Of a stretch of DNA of 64,000 bases, positions 43,921-52,948 are shown piece by piece. The DNA is from Syntrophaceae bacterium UBA6078 (GTDB lineage Bacteria; Desulfobacterota; Syntrophia; Syntrophales; UBA2210). Position 1 is the first letter of the stretch. The number at the start of each line of letters is the position of its first letter. A program made the translations under genes and the position numbers. The stretch lies in contig DIXO01000020.1 in NCBI GenBank assembly GCA_002428735.1, positions 21,719 through 85,718 on the forward strand, written 5' to 3'. Below the pieces are notes generated by a model, which was not told the DNA's origin, did no database searches, and worked only from the letters and a program-made list of their open reading frames with translations.

Positions 43921-45372
43921 ATGGGTTTCAGAATTCAGAATAACGTAGCGGCAATGAACGCGCATCGCTGGCTTTCCACCAATGACGCGTCGATGAACAA
44001 ATCATTGGAACGACTTTCATCCGGTTACCGGATCAACAGGGCGGCTGATGATGCCGCCGGTCTTGCTATTTCATCCAACTTCAGGGCGAATATAGCCAGT
44101 TTCAAGGTCGCTTCCCGGAATACCTCGGAGGCGGGCGCCCTTCTGCAGGTTGCTGAAGGCGGTATGGAACAGATCGAAAACATGCTCGTCCGGCTCAAAG
44201 AGCTGGCAACCCAGGCCGCGTCGGCCAACGTGGGTTCCACCGAGCGGGCGAAGATCAATTCGGAGGGGAACGCGCTCATCTCGGAAATCGACCGGATCGC
44301 CAACTCCACCAAGTATGGAAGCACGACACTGCTTGACGGGACCTTTGGTTCCTCGAAAGCGGGCACCGTGGGAGTCGGAAGCGAAGACGGGATGATCGGC
44401 AGCACGAATAACGCCTACACGGTTGCAGGCGGTACGGATGTGATGTCCGCGGCGACCGTTGTTGCCATCGGCAGCGGCATGGCGGAAGCGACCACATGGT
44501 ACTTCGGCGTCAATTCGGAGGGCGATACCCTCTATCTCGCGAACGCCGCGACCTATTCACAGTCGACGCTGATAGAGAGCTACACGGGGACGATCAATGC
44601 CGCCAACAGCGCGGTGGCCTTCGAAAACCTCGGTATGACCATCGCGATTACCGGCACTGTAACGGGGATTGCCAATACCAACTCGGACAACGAGTGCACA
44701 TTCGACAGTTCCGTGACCCTGAAGCGGACGGGCCTCACCTCTCTTGTCGTTGAAGGCGCCGCCACGGGTACGTACACCTTCTCCGTTGGTGCTGCGAACA
44801 CGCTGACCCTGAGCGACGGCACCACGACGGAGACTATCGACTATGTCGCCGATACGACCCATACCTTCAGCGCCCTGGGCATCTCGTTCTCCCTGAGCAG
44901 CGCGACGGAAGGATATGACGACAACGACCTCGAAGGAATGACCATCACGGTCACGGATACCGGTTCATCCGGTTCCACCTTCCAGATCGGCGCGGAGAAT
45001 AACACCAACAACCGGATCGCCATCACCATCAGCGATACCACGACAGGATCGGCGGGGCTGAATCTCAGCATGGATCAGCTCGATACCGCCTCCGAGGCGC
45101 AGACCATGCTCACCACGATCAACAGCGCCGTGAGCACGCTCTCCGACAGACGGGGCGATATCGGTGCCTACATGAACCGGCTGACCTACGCCGCGGCGAA
45201 CCTTGCGGCGACGATCGAGAACACCCAGTCCGCCGAATCGCTCATTCGCGACGTGGATATGGCCTCGGAGATGACCTCGTTCACCAAGAACCAGATCCTC
45301 CTGCAGGCGGGTACCGCAATGCTCGCCCAGGCCAACATGGCGCCTCAGATGGTACTGTCCCTGTTCGGATAG
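43921..45372 (+). CDS. fliC: Flagellin
   Basis: 483 residues. The N-terminal D0/D1 helices (AMNAHRWLSTNDASMNKSL, ERLSSGYRINRAADDAAGLAI) and the C-terminal ones (LIRDVDMASEMTSFTKNQIL, LAQANMAPQMVLSLFG) are typical. The central 150-390 region is rich in Ser and Thr and gives the variable surface domain, with many possible O-glycosylation sites for Maf. It is the filament subunit, secreted by the flagellar export system with FliS. A sigma28 promoter lies upstream and a terminator downstream. A Shine-Dalgarno (AAGGAGG) precedes the ATG. Confidence 0.97.
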   Translation: MGFRIQNNVAAMNAHRWLSTNDASMNKSLERLSSGYRINRAADDAAGLAISSNFRANIASFKVASRNTSEAGALLQVAEGGMEQIENMLVRLKELATQAASANVGSTERAKINSEGNALISEIDRIANSTKYGSTTLLDGTFGSSKAGTVGVGSEDGMIGSTNNAYTVAGGTDVMSAATVVAIGSGMAEATTWYFGVNSEGDTLYLANAATYSQSTLIESYTGTINAANSAVAFENLGMTIAITGTVTGIANTNSDNECTFDSSVTLKRTGLTSLVVEGAATGTYTFSVGAANTLTLSDGTTTETIDYVADTTHTFSALGISFSLSSATEGYDDNDLEGMTITVTDTGSSGSTFQIGAENNTNNRIAITISDTTTGSAGLNLSMDQLDTASEAQTMLTTINSAVSTLSDRRGDIGAYMNRLTYAAANLAATIENTQSAESLIRDVDMASEMTSFTKNQILLQAGTAMLAQANMAPQMVLSLFG

Positions 45373-45404
45373 TCCGTCAGAGGGTTTATCAACCTTTAAC
45401 CGGG

Positions 45405-45433
45405 AAGCCCGTCCCCTTCGGGGGGCGGGCTTT
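45405..45433 (+). terminator. Flagellin terminator
   Basis: AAGCCCGTCCCC, TTCG loop, GGGGGCGGGCTTT: a long GC-rich stem with a stable tetraloop and a short T-run, 32 bases after the flagellin stop. It separates the strongly expressed flagellin gene from fliD. The rest of the gap 45373-45709 contains only the fliD promoter. Confidence 0.85.
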
Positions 45434-45630
45434 CTCGTTATGCGCTGACAAACATCCTCGGTACCCGGCGACTCTCGCTTTCGAAACATGGCAGATATCT
45501 TGCTATTTTGACGGGGTGGGAGAACACAAAAAAGGCGTGTTTTGGAAGAGCGGGACGGCTTTGCCGGGAAGTATTTGTTATCGTTAGCACATTAATTTTT
45601 ATTTCCCTCAAATATCCGACACGTCCACCC

Positions 45631-45658
45631 TAAAGTTCAGGGCAATATTTTCCGATAC
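45631..45658 (+). promoter_or_regulatory. Sigma28 promoter of fliD
   Basis: TAAAGTTC at 45631-45638, 12 bases, TCCGATAC at 45651-45658: the same layout as the flagellin promoter. A start near 45665 gives a 45-base leader to the fliD ATG. Confidence 0.72.
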
Positions 45659-45709
45659 TACCGGTAGGATGGGCAGGGAATGCCCGCACGTACAAGGAGG
45701 ACTTAGAGG

Positions 45710-48700
45710 ATGTCGAGCACCAATCTGATCAGCGGTCTCGCCAGCGGCTTCGACTGGAGAAGCGTGATCGATGAACTGATGACTATAGAGTACCGGCGCG
45801 TCGATCTCTTGACGGACCAGAAACAGGAGTACGAGGACCACTTGAGCGAGTGGCAGAGCGTGAACACCATGCTCCTCTCCCTCAAAACAGCGGCCGGCTC
45901 GCTGGCCACCGAGGATGCCTTCAACCTCTTCACATCCTCCACCACCACGAACACGACGACCACCGCAGCCAGCCTTCTCACGGTTTCGACCTCCTCGACC
46001 GCCTCCGCCGGGACGTACAATATCAAGGTCAACAACCTCGCCGAGGCGGAGAAGATCTCATCCGCCGGGTACACCTCCACCACCACGGCCCTGTCTCTGT
46101 CGGGCGATATTCTCATATCGGGGCAGGTGGTGCAGATCACCGCCACCGATACCCTGGCGAATATCAAGGACAAGATCAACGCCCTGAACGAGGGGGATGA
46201 TCCGTCCGGGGTCACGGCGACGATCGTCACCCACTCCTCCACCGACTACCGCCTGGTCCTGACGAGCGACGAGACGGGGGACGAGGGGATCGACATCCGC
46301 GAGGGTTCCTCCGACGGGGTCCTGCAGGCCATGGGGTTCATCGGCTCCGGCGTCGAGACGGCGACGCCCACCAGCGACGGCGCCAAGAGCGCCCTTTTCA
46401 CCGGTTCATCCACCGCCGTGGGGACCCTTCTGGAACTGACTGGCGCCCCGGGGGATACCACCGTGCAGATCGGGGGCGAGGATGTGGTCATCAACCTGGC
46501 CACCCAGTCCCTGACCTCCATTGCCCAGAACATCGATGCCCTGTCCGGAGTCTCGGCCTCCGTCGTCTCAGAGACGGTAGACGGAGAGACCCGTTACCGG
46601 ATCGACATCAGCGGCACGACTTCTTTTACGGACAGCGGAAATGTCCTCCAGATCCTGGGAATTCAGAAGGGGTCCTACGAGAGCGTCGCGGAGGTGCGCG
46701 CGGGGGATGCCATCTATGCCGCGGGCGGAGCGGCCGCGACCGCCGCCACGACCTTTGCGGACATCTTTACCGGTTCTCTCCGGGGGGATGCGGAAAACAG
46801 CCTGATTTCAGCCCAGGGAGGCGGGTCCGTTTCGGCCTCCGCTCAGTGGAACTGGATCAATACGGGGGGGGACGCCAACGATTTCGACGGCGATGAGAGC
46901 ATTACCGTGACCGGAACCGATCACGACGGCAACGTGGTGAGCGACACCTACAGCCTGGCGGGGAAAGGGGATGAGACCCTGGACGTGTTCCTGGCCTGGG
47001 TGGAGGACCTGTACGGAGACTCCGGCACCGTCGATGCCTCCTTCGATTCCAGCGGACGGCTGGTGATCGAGGATCTCCAGTCGGGAAGCAGCCAGATGTC
47101 GGTCACGGTGACCCCGAACAATACGGCCCTCCAGTTCAACACGGCCGGCGCCTTCGGCAACGACATCTCCAACGGCGATACCATCACGATCGCGGGGACG
47201 CGGGGGGACGGCACGACGGTCAGCGCCATCACCTACACGATCACGGACACAGCGACCGATACGTTGCAGGACCTCCTCGACACGATCCATGACGGCGGCG
47301 CCGGTGATGACGCTTTCGGGGAGACCTCGCGCACCGCCACGCTCAGCATCGCGGACGGGAAGATAACCATTACCGACGATACGGCCGGGGACAGCCTCCT
47401 TACCCTGACCCTCACGGCGAACAATCAAGGAAAGGGAACGCTGAACTTCGGCGATGTCTCCGCGGTCACGGAGGGGAGAGAGATGCAGCTCGCCGCGGGC
47501 GAGGACGCGCAGATCACCCTGGATGGAGCCGTCATCACCAAGGATTCCAATACCATTACCGATGTCATCGAAGGGGCTACCCTGAATCTCGTCGGGGCAA
47601 GCGCCGACACGACGGTGACCCTGAAGATAGAGCGGGACCTCGCCTCCATCAAATCGAAGATCCAGGGGATGGCGAGCGCCTATAATTCCCTCATGAGTTA
47701 TATCAATACCCAGTTCAGTTACGATGAAGACACGGAAGAGGTGGGGGGCGTTCTCTTCGGCGACGGGACGCTCCGTTCCGTCAAATCGGATCTCATCAGC
47801 ACCGTGACGGAGAGCGTGACGGGGCTGTCGAGCAGCTACAACCGGCTCGCCCTGATCGGGATCACCCTTGATGACAGCGTCAATATGACCATCGATGACG
47901 ATGACCTGACGGAGGCGCTGGAAACGAATTTCAGCTCCGTCAAAAACCTGTTCACCGCCTACGGCTCTGCCTCCAGCGCCCTCTTCCAGTATGTGGGCCA
48001 CACGGACGAAACCGAGGGGGGAAGCTACGCCGTCAATATCACCACGGCGGCCACGCAGACAACGGTCACAGGGGGAACCTCCCTCGCGGGGACCATCGGA
48101 GCGGGCGTGACACTGACGATCACCGATTTTGCCACGGGCAGGCAGGCGGCGGACGTCGATGTGGCCGGGATGGACATAGACGGCGTCGTCAACGCCCTGA
48201 ACTCGGAGTTCGCCAATGAGACAACGGAAGAGATCCGGGGGGATACCGACACGGGCTATACCTCTGCGACCCTCTGGAGCGCGGTTGCAGGGGCCGAAGA
48301 CGGCGACATCATCACCTTCTCGGGGATCAAGCGGAGCGGCGTCGTCGTTTCGGGGAGCTACGCCGTTGATACAACCCAGACGGTGGGGGATCTCCTGGAC
48401 GGCATCGAGGCCATGTTTGATAACGAGGTGACCGCCTCTCTGGACGACAGCAATCGGCTCGTCATAACCGACAAGCAGGTCGGTGACAGCCTGATATCCT
48501 TCAACATCAATACGTCGGCAGTCTCCGGGCTTGATTTCGGGACCCTTTCCACGGTGACCGAGGGACGGTATGCCATGGATATCACCGCATCGAAGACCGT
48601 GGACAACAAACTCCTCCTCACCCATAATGCCTACGGCACGGGTCACGTCATCACGACCGAGAGCGACGGGGGGGATCCGCTGGGACTGAACGGAACCTCT

Positions 48701-49129
48701 CCAACGAAGGTGTGGGGGGTCGATGTGGCGGGCACCATCAACGGCGAGGCGGCCACCGGCAGCGGCCAGATGCTGAGCCTTTCCAGCACCTCCAGCAACA
48801 ACGCGGCCGGCCTCTCCATGCTCTATACCGGGTCAGGGACAACGAGCACCACCTTTACGCTGACAGTCGGGATAGCGGAACTGCTCGAACGGCAGCTCGG
48901 ATTCATAACCGATTCCTCGGACGGCTACGCGACCTTCAAACAGACATCTCTCGGGGACCGGATCGACGACTATACGGACCGGATCGAGGATATGGAGGAT
49001 CTCCTGGCGCGGAAGATGGAGTCGATGATCAATCAGTTTGTGGCCATGGAACTGGCCTTGAGTCAGATATCGAGTCAGAGCGACTGGCTGAGCGGCCAGA
49101 TCAATGCCTCGTACAGCGCCTGGTATTGA
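45710..49129 (+). CDS. fliD: Flagellar filament cap protein FliD, unusually long
   Basis: 1139 residues; most FliD are about 450-700. FliD N-terminus: TNLISGLASGFDWRSVIDELM. FliD C-terminal coiled-coil end: RIEDMEDLLARKMESMINQFVAME and ALSQISSQSDWLSGQI. Between them a module of about 95 residues occurs three times (about 393-484, 488-589 and 862-953), each with (D/N)GD.IT..G, a (K/R)L.I.D...G(D/S)S core and, in two copies, VTEGR. FliD caps the filament and folds incoming flagellin. The extra modules would decorate the outside of the cap. Good Shine-Dalgarno GGAGG. Confidence 0.93.
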   Translation: MSSTNLISGLASGFDWRSVIDELMTIEYRRVDLLTDQKQEYEDHLSEWQSVNTMLLSLKTAAGSLATEDAFNLFTSSTTTNTTTTAASLLTVSTSSTASAGTYNIKVNNLAEAEKISSAGYTSTTTALSLSGDILISGQVVQITATDTLANIKDKINALNEGDDPSGVTATIVTHSSTDYRLVLTSDETGDEGIDIREGSSDGVLQAMGFIGSGVETATPTSDGAKSALFTGSSTAVGTLLELTGAPGDTTVQIGGEDVVINLATQSLTSIAQNIDALSGVSASVVSETVDGETRYRIDISGTTSFTDSGNVLQILGIQKGSYESVAEVRAGDAIYAAGGAAATAATTFADIFTGSLRGDAENSLISAQGGGSVSASAQWNWINTGGDANDFDGDESITVTGTDHDGNVVSDTYSLAGKGDETLDVFLAWVEDLYGDSGTVDASFDSSGRLVIEDLQSGSSQMSVTVTPNNTALQFNTAGAFGNDISNGDTITIAGTRGDGTTVSAITYTITDTATDTLQDLLDTIHDGGAGDDAFGETSRTATLSIADGKITITDDTAGDSLLTLTLTANNQGKGTLNFGDVSAVTEGREMQLAAGEDAQITLDGAVITKDSNTITDVIEGATLNLVGASADTTVTLKIERDLASIKSKIQGMASAYNSLMSYINTQFSYDEDTEEVGGVLFGDGTLRSVKSDLISTVTESVTGLSSSYNRLALIGITLDDSVNMTIDDDDLTEALETNFSSVKNLFTAYGSASSALFQYVGHTDETEGGSYAVNITTAATQTTVTGGTSLAGTIGAGVTLTITDFATGRQAADVDVAGMDIDGVVNALNSEFANETTEEIRGDTDTGYTSATLWSAVAGAEDGDIITFSGIKRSGVVVSGSYAVDTTQTVGDLLDGIEAMFDNEVTASLDDSNRLVITDKQVGDSLISFNINTSAVSGLDFGTLSTVTEGRYAMDITASKTVDNKLLLTHNAYGTGHVITTESDGGDPLGLNGTSPTKVWGVDVAGTINGEAATGSGQMLSLSSTSSNNAAGLSMLYTGSGTTSTTFTLTVGIAELLERQLGFITDSSDGYATFKQTSLGDRIDDYTDRIEDMEDLLARKMESMINQFVAMELALSQISSQSDWLSGQINASYSAWY

Positions 49130-49174
49130 GGTCGCGAGGATTACAGCATATTTTAGCATATGAGGAGGACAGGT

Positions 49175-49618
49175 ATGTACGGAAGCGGAAACGGGATCAA
49201 TCTCTACAAGAAGGCGAATGTGACGACGGCGGGACCCCAACGGCTGGTGGTCATGTGTTATGAAGGGGCAATCAGCAGTCTGAAAATAGCCCAGGAGAAA
49301 TATGGCGCCAGGGAATACGAAGCCAAGGCGAAGGCGGTCCAGAAGGTGCAGGATATTCTGGCCCTCCTGGTTCAGTCCCTTGATTTTGAAAAAGGGGGGG
49401 AAATAGCCCGGAATTTGAACGCTCTCTATACCTATATGGTGCGTCGAATAATCGAAGGGGACCTGAAGCGGGACATGAAGGCCTTTGATGAGGTTATTTC
49501 GATGCTCGAAGAACTCGTATCGGCGTGGCGGGAGATCGGCGCGGCCTCTCAGGATGTTCGCGCCAGGGATGGGCAAGAAGGTGAACCGCAGACGCGGATG
49601 TTGGCTGGAGCTTGCTAA
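49175..49618 (+). CDS. fliS: Flagellin export chaperone FliS
   Basis: 147 residues from the ATG at 49175 after GAGGAGGACAG; an upstream ATG at 49160 lies within the Shine-Dalgarno. FliS motifs: LYKKANVTTAGPQRLVVMCYEGAI, and the helical ALYTYMVRRIIEGDLKRD. FliS holds flagellin unfolded in the cytoplasm until export. The last 20 residues are polar and variable. Located right after fliD, as is common. Confidence 0.93.
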   Translation: MYGSGNGINLYKKANVTTAGPQRLVVMCYEGAISSLKIAQEKYGAREYEAKAKAVQKVQDILALLVQSLDFEKGGEIARNLNALYTYMVRRIIEGDLKRDMKAFDEVISMLEELVSAWREIGAASQDVRARDGQEGEPQTRMLAGAC

Positions 49619-49622
49619 CGAG

Positions 49623-50072
49623 ATGAAGACAACACGGATCGACGACCTTCTGGAGCAGAAATTGAACGCCTTCGAGCGGTTCCGTGCGGCCACAGCCGCC
49701 CTCAGGGATGTGGACGATTTTCAGAACAACCGCGAGAAGATCGCCTCCCTTATCAATGAACGGAACATATGCATCAAGATCATCGAAAGGATCCACCGCC
49801 GGCTGGGCGAGCTCAGGAAAGAGCACCCGTCCCTTGTGTCGGGGCTGCCTGATGAGACACGACGACGGATCGACCGGTTGACCGGGATGATCAGGGACAG
49901 CGCGACACAATCCCGGGAGATGAGCAGCGAATGCGAGAAACGCCTCGCTCGGCGACATGACGATATGAAGAATCAATTGATACGCATACGCCGGGGGAGA
50001 GAAGGCGTCCGCGGACAAGCGGGAACGGCATACCGGAAGGGACTGCCCAGATTCGTGGATATGACGCTCTGA
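49623..50072 (+). CDS. FliT/FlgN-like small coiled-coil flagellar chaperone
   Basis: 149 residues from the ATG at 49623, 4 bases after the fliS stop; a longer frame from 49485 overlaps fliS. Almost fully helical and charged (LLEQKLNAFERFRAATAAL, EKIASLINERNICIKIIERI), the style of FliT and FlgN chaperones, which have little sequence conservation. Its place after fliS suggests a FliD or hook-junction chaperone. The C-terminal 30 residues are basic. Confidence 0.6.
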   Translation: MKTTRIDDLLEQKLNAFERFRAATAALRDVDDFQNNREKIASLINERNICIKIIERIHRRLGELRKEHPSLVSGLPDETRRRIDRLTGMIRDSATQSREMSSECEKRLARRHDDMKNQLIRIRRGREGVRGQAGTAYRKGLPRFVDMTL

Positions 50073-50088
50073 GAGGGCGAATTGATGT

Positions 50089-50116
50089 TAAAGTTTCGGG
50101 TGAGTAATGCCGATAT
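50089..50116 (+). promoter_or_regulatory. Sigma28 promoter of flaG
   Basis: TAAAGTTT (50089-50096), 12 bases, GCCGATAT (50109-50116). A strong FliA match, lying between the chaperone gene and flaG; the start would be near 50123. Confidence 0.75.
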
Positions 50117-50160
50117 TACAGGTAAAGCCGGAAAACTTTTATTGAAGGATGTTCGGTGTC

Positions 50161-50508
50161 ATGGACATTACCGTTAACACAAGCAGCATAAAGCTCCCTG
50201 TAGCTGCGGAAACCCAGTATGACGCTGTATCCAGGAGTTCACCGCCGGGTGCGAGAACATCGACGGGGCCTCCCACCGGCGACCCTGCGGCCGCCCGCGC
50301 TTTGACGGAGGAGATCCAGGAGCGCATGAACAAGAACAGCATCAGCCTGTCTTTCTCGACATACGGGAGGGGGAACCACAAGATCTCCGTCACCGTAACC
50401 GACAAGGACACGGGAGAGATCATACGGGAGATCCCCTCGGAAGAACTCCAGCGATTATCCGGCAAGATGGAGGAGCTGGTGGGGATGGTTTTTGACGGAA
50501 GGGCGTAG
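50161..50508 (+). CDS. flaG: FlaG-family flagellar protein
   Basis: 115 residues from the ATG at 50161; the ATG at 50149 sits directly against its AAGG and is less likely. The C-terminal half is the FlaG domain: SVTVTDKDTGEIIREIPSEEL, then LSGKMEELVGMVFDGRA. The N-terminal half is a disordered Ser/Pro-rich stretch. FlaG influences filament length and is usually near fliD. Convergent with the PilZ gene. Confidence 0.87.
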   Translation: MDITVNTSSIKLPVAAETQYDAVSRSSPPGARTSTGPPTGDPAAARALTEEIQERMNKNSISLSFSTYGRGNHKISVTVTDKDTGEIIREIPSEELQRLSGKMEELVGMVFDGRA

Positions 50509-50533
50509 CTGCGTCCCGTCTTGTCTCCTTCGC

Positions 50534-51124
50534 TCACCTGGCTTTCATGTCGGAGGTGAGTCTGAGGAGTTCCCTCTGCCTTTTGAATATGTACCTGATG
50601 ATCATTTCTCGATCGTCTTCCGATAACCCCTCAAAACGAACAGCGGTGCTGTACCCATCTTTTCGGGGGAGTTCCGTTGACGACACCACCTTTCCCAGAA
50701 CGGTCAGCCATGTATTCGAGACCATGGGAAGAAAGATCTTGAGGGCGATCATATCGCCGATGGCGTACCCCCGGTCGGTGACAAATTTCATCCCCGAACC
50801 GCTGATATTCACATATTCCGTGTCTACGGACGAGTATGCGCTGCCTTCTCTCGCTTCAAGGGCTTCGAGAATGCGGTCCATCTTCAGGTTTGCCTGATAT
50901 ATCAGGTTATAGAGCAGCTTCAGATCAACCTCTTCTATCTCGGGGGGCGCAATGGGATCGCCAAAAACCTTTCTGAAGATCGCTTCAGACTTGCCGCTGG
51001 ATCTGTCGAACTCCTGTTGGGAAATCTTGCGATAATCGACGCGCAGGAGATCGTCGATGCGCATGAATTCTCTGCGGCCCTCCTGTTTTTCTTGTCCGTT
51101 TCGCAACTCTTTGGAATCGATCAT
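50534..51124 (-). CDS. PilZ-domain c-di-GMP-binding protein
   Basis: 196 residues from the ATG at 51124 (minus), which has AAGGAG just upstream; a longer frame to 51232 lacks such a site. PilZ binding motifs: RREFMR (RxxxR) at about residue 19 and NISGSG (D/NxSxxG) at about 107, separated by an unusually long helical insert of about 80 residues. PilZ proteins bind c-di-GMP and often brake the flagellar motor or regulate surface structures. Next to flagellar genes, a motility role is likely. Runs the same way as the HD-GYP gene. Confidence 0.82.
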   Translation of the reverse strand: MIDSKELRNGQEKQEGRREFMRIDDLLRVDYRKISQQEFDRSSGKSEAIFRKVFGDPIAPPEIEEVDLKLLYNLIYQANLKMDRILEALEAREGSAYSSVDTEYVNISGSGMKFVTDRGYAIGDMIALKIFLPMVSNTWLTVLGKVVSSTELPRKDGYSTAVRFEGLSEDDREMIIRYIFKRQRELLRLTSDMKAR

Positions 51125-51419
51125 GGCTACTCCTTTTTCCTGCAGGGAGAACCCGGTCGTACCGGGGGTGCGACATTTTTCCGTCATCCCAGTCACCCCC
51201 GGTGACGGAGCCAAGCAGTGCGCCCGGTTCACTGAAATCTGTGCCGTGACGGCTCAGTCTTCCCGGTTATCCGGACAGCTCCGGTCCGCCTTCAGGTTCG
51301 TGTCTTAAACAACTGCCACGAAACAGAAAGCATTTTCTGTGCCAGAGATCATCTGGATGTGAATGGCAGGTGTGAGGGCCGGCCGCTTTAAGGGAGGGTG
51401 GTGTGTCCTGGCGGGGAAT

Positions 51420-52475
51420 CTAGCAGGAGCCGCAGTAGGCCGATACGAATATGCCCACCACGTCTTTGTCGAACTGGCTGTCGCTGTTTTTGTACAGTTC
51501 GTCTATTGCCACTTCCACGGAGAGGGCGTCGCGGTAGGGGCGATCCGTGATCATGGCATCGAAGGCGTCCGCCACGCTCAGGATCCGTGAAAGACGGGGG
51601 ATCTCATTCCCCGTGAGTCCGTCGGGGTATCCGCTTCCATCCCATCGTTCGTGATGGTGAAGGATGATATCCCGCTCCGCGTCCATGAGGGTGACCGCTT
51701 TGAGTATTTCTCCCCCGATGGCCGGATGTTCCTTGATAACCGTATATTCCTCATCCGTCAACCGCCCCTCTTTGAGGAGTATCCGGTCCGGTATGGCGAT
51801 CTTTCCGATGTCATGGAGCATGGACGCCCGCCGGATGGATTCGATCTCATCCTTGCTGCAGTTGAGCGCCTCCGCGGTTTTCACCGCCGTTTCGGTCACG
51901 TTCGTTGAATGCCGTTTGGTATAGTGATCCCGGTGATGGATCGAGGCCACCAGGGATTGAAAGATATCGGTGATGTTGGAATAGACGCTTTCATATAATA
52001 TCTTGTTTTCCATGTTCAGGGAGGCCCGTTTTGCCAGAGCGCTCAGATAGTGCAGCTCTTTCCGGGTGAATGCGCCCCCGTCTTTCGTGCCGTTCAGACT
52101 CAGCACGCCGAAGACCTGCCCCCGGATCATCAGCGGAGCGCAGATCACGGAATCGGAGAACCCCTCATCGGAGCCGACGAGAACCGCCGTCTTATCCCGA
52201 ACCACGTCTCTGAACAGGGTGTCAAGGGGAGGGCGGACAGGGGCTGTGCGCGGCTGCGTCTCCCCGGAACCTCCCGCAACCCTGAAACGGCAGCGGTCTT
52301 TCCCTCCGTTGAGGAGCGCGAGCAGACACCCCTTCCCCCGGGTTATCTCCATGGCGAGCTCGGATACCTTCTGGAAGATGTCGTCGTTTTCTCCGCTCAT
52401 CTTTTCGATCGAGTCGTATATGTAGTCCATCATGGACAGATTTTCGATGGTATCCTGTAATTTCTGGTTCTTCAT
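51420..52475 (-). CDS. GAF-HD-GYP c-di-GMP phosphodiesterase
   Basis: 351 residues. GAF-like sensor (about 20-160), then an HD-GYP domain: HSTNVTETAVKTAEAL, SMLHDIGKIAIPD, HHHERWDGSGYPDGLTG (the GYP motif) and LSVADAFDAMITDRPY. All metal-binding His and Asp look intact. The domain hydrolyses c-di-GMP, which would lower PilZ occupancy. It lies 30 bases after the 69-residue gene, probably in one sigma28-driven transcript, linking second-messenger turnover to late flagellar expression. Confidence 0.9.
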   Translation of the reverse strand: MKNQKLQDTIENLSMMDYIYDSIEKMSGENDDIFQKVSELAMEITRGKGCLLALLNGGKDRCRFRVAGGSGETQPRTAPVRPPLDTLFRDVVRDKTAVLVGSDEGFSDSVICAPLMIRGQVFGVLSLNGTKDGGAFTRKELHYLSALAKRASLNMENKILYESVYSNITDIFQSLVASIHHRDHYTKRHSTNVTETAVKTAEALNCSKDEIESIRRASMLHDIGKIAIPDRILLKEGRLTDEEYTVIKEHPAIGGEILKAVTLMDAERDIILHHHERWDGSGYPDGLTGNEIPRLSRILSVADAFDAMITDRPYRDALSVEVAIDELYKNSDSQFDKDVVGIFVSAYCGSC

Positions 52476-52505
52476 GTCATTCCGGAAATGCTCGCTGGCA
52501 GCGGG

Positions 52506-52715
52506 TTAAAGGGATGTTCCGTTTTTAAGCAGGATATCCATCAGGCTGTAGGAGATCCGCTCAAAGGCCTCTTTCTTGTTGTCTCCGAAGGACAGGGTTA
52601 CCCTGTCGGCCCGCCCCTGTGCGGTTTCCACCTCCGGTCGGATCGAATTGTCCGCCTGGGTTTGTTTGTTGTATGCCTTGAGAACCCCTTCTACATGATA
52701 CGTTGATATGGTCAC
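52506..52715 (-). CDS. Small conserved-looking protein in the sigma28 regulon
   Basis: 69 residues from the GTG at 52715, 7 bases after GGGAGG. A longer frame from 52775 would start inside the promoter's -10 box, so it is rejected. Sequence is polar with YHVEGVLKAYNKQ near the start and a DRVTLS motif in the middle, followed by a helix. DRVTLS faintly recalls the anti-sigma28 factor FlgM, but the rest does not, so I do not name it. It heads the minus-strand unit with the HD-GYP gene. Confidence 0.65.
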   Translation of the reverse strand: MTISTYHVEGVLKAYNKQTQADNSIRPEVETAQGRADRVTLSFGDNKKEAFERISYSLMDILLKNGTSL

Positions 52716-52765
52716 GATACAGCCTCCCGCGTGCGGATGTTCACCCATCCATGCTCTTACCTCCG

Positions 52766-52792
52766 TAATCGGCATCCGGGGGTAAAACTTTA
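52766..52792 (-). promoter_or_regulatory. Sigma28 promoter of the 69-residue/HD-GYP unit
   Basis: On the minus strand TAAAGTTT (52792-52785), exactly 11 bases, GCCGATTA (52773-52766). One mismatch to the FliA consensus with perfect spacing. The start would be near 52759, about 45 bases before the GTG. Confidence 0.8.
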
Positions 52793-52862
52793 GGCAAATA
52801 TCCCGGCCTCCCCGGTCAGGGGCCGGCGCCTTTTCAGGGCGTCACGCTGGTAACGGAAGGCC

Positions 52863-52878
52863 TGGTACGCAAATTGCT
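52863..52878 (+). promoter_or_regulatory. Sigma54 promoter of the SPOR-TPR/activator operon
   Basis: TGGTACG, CAAA, TTGCT: GG at 52864-52865 and GC at 52876-52877, 12 apart. It is divergent from the sigma28 promoter 70 bases away. It also rules out a TTG start at 52874 for the downstream gene. Confidence 0.72.
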
Positions 52879-52948
52879 TTGTACTGAAACTGCACGGAAC
52901 ACAAAGGATATCACACCAGCGATGACGATTTTTTTCAGACCGGAGACA

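Noticed and set aside
42223..43965. 580-codon minus-strand frame opposite the GT9 gene
   Set aside because: Runs across the flagellin promoter and into the flagellin gene; composition typical of an antisense frame.
46808..48646. 612-codon minus-strand frame opposite fliD
   Set aside because: Shadow caused by the repeated, GC-rich fliD modules.
52506..52775. Longer 89-residue version of the small sigma28-regulated protein
   Set aside because: Its ATG lies at the promoter's -10 box, upstream of the expected transcript start; the GTG at 52715 has a proper ribosome site.
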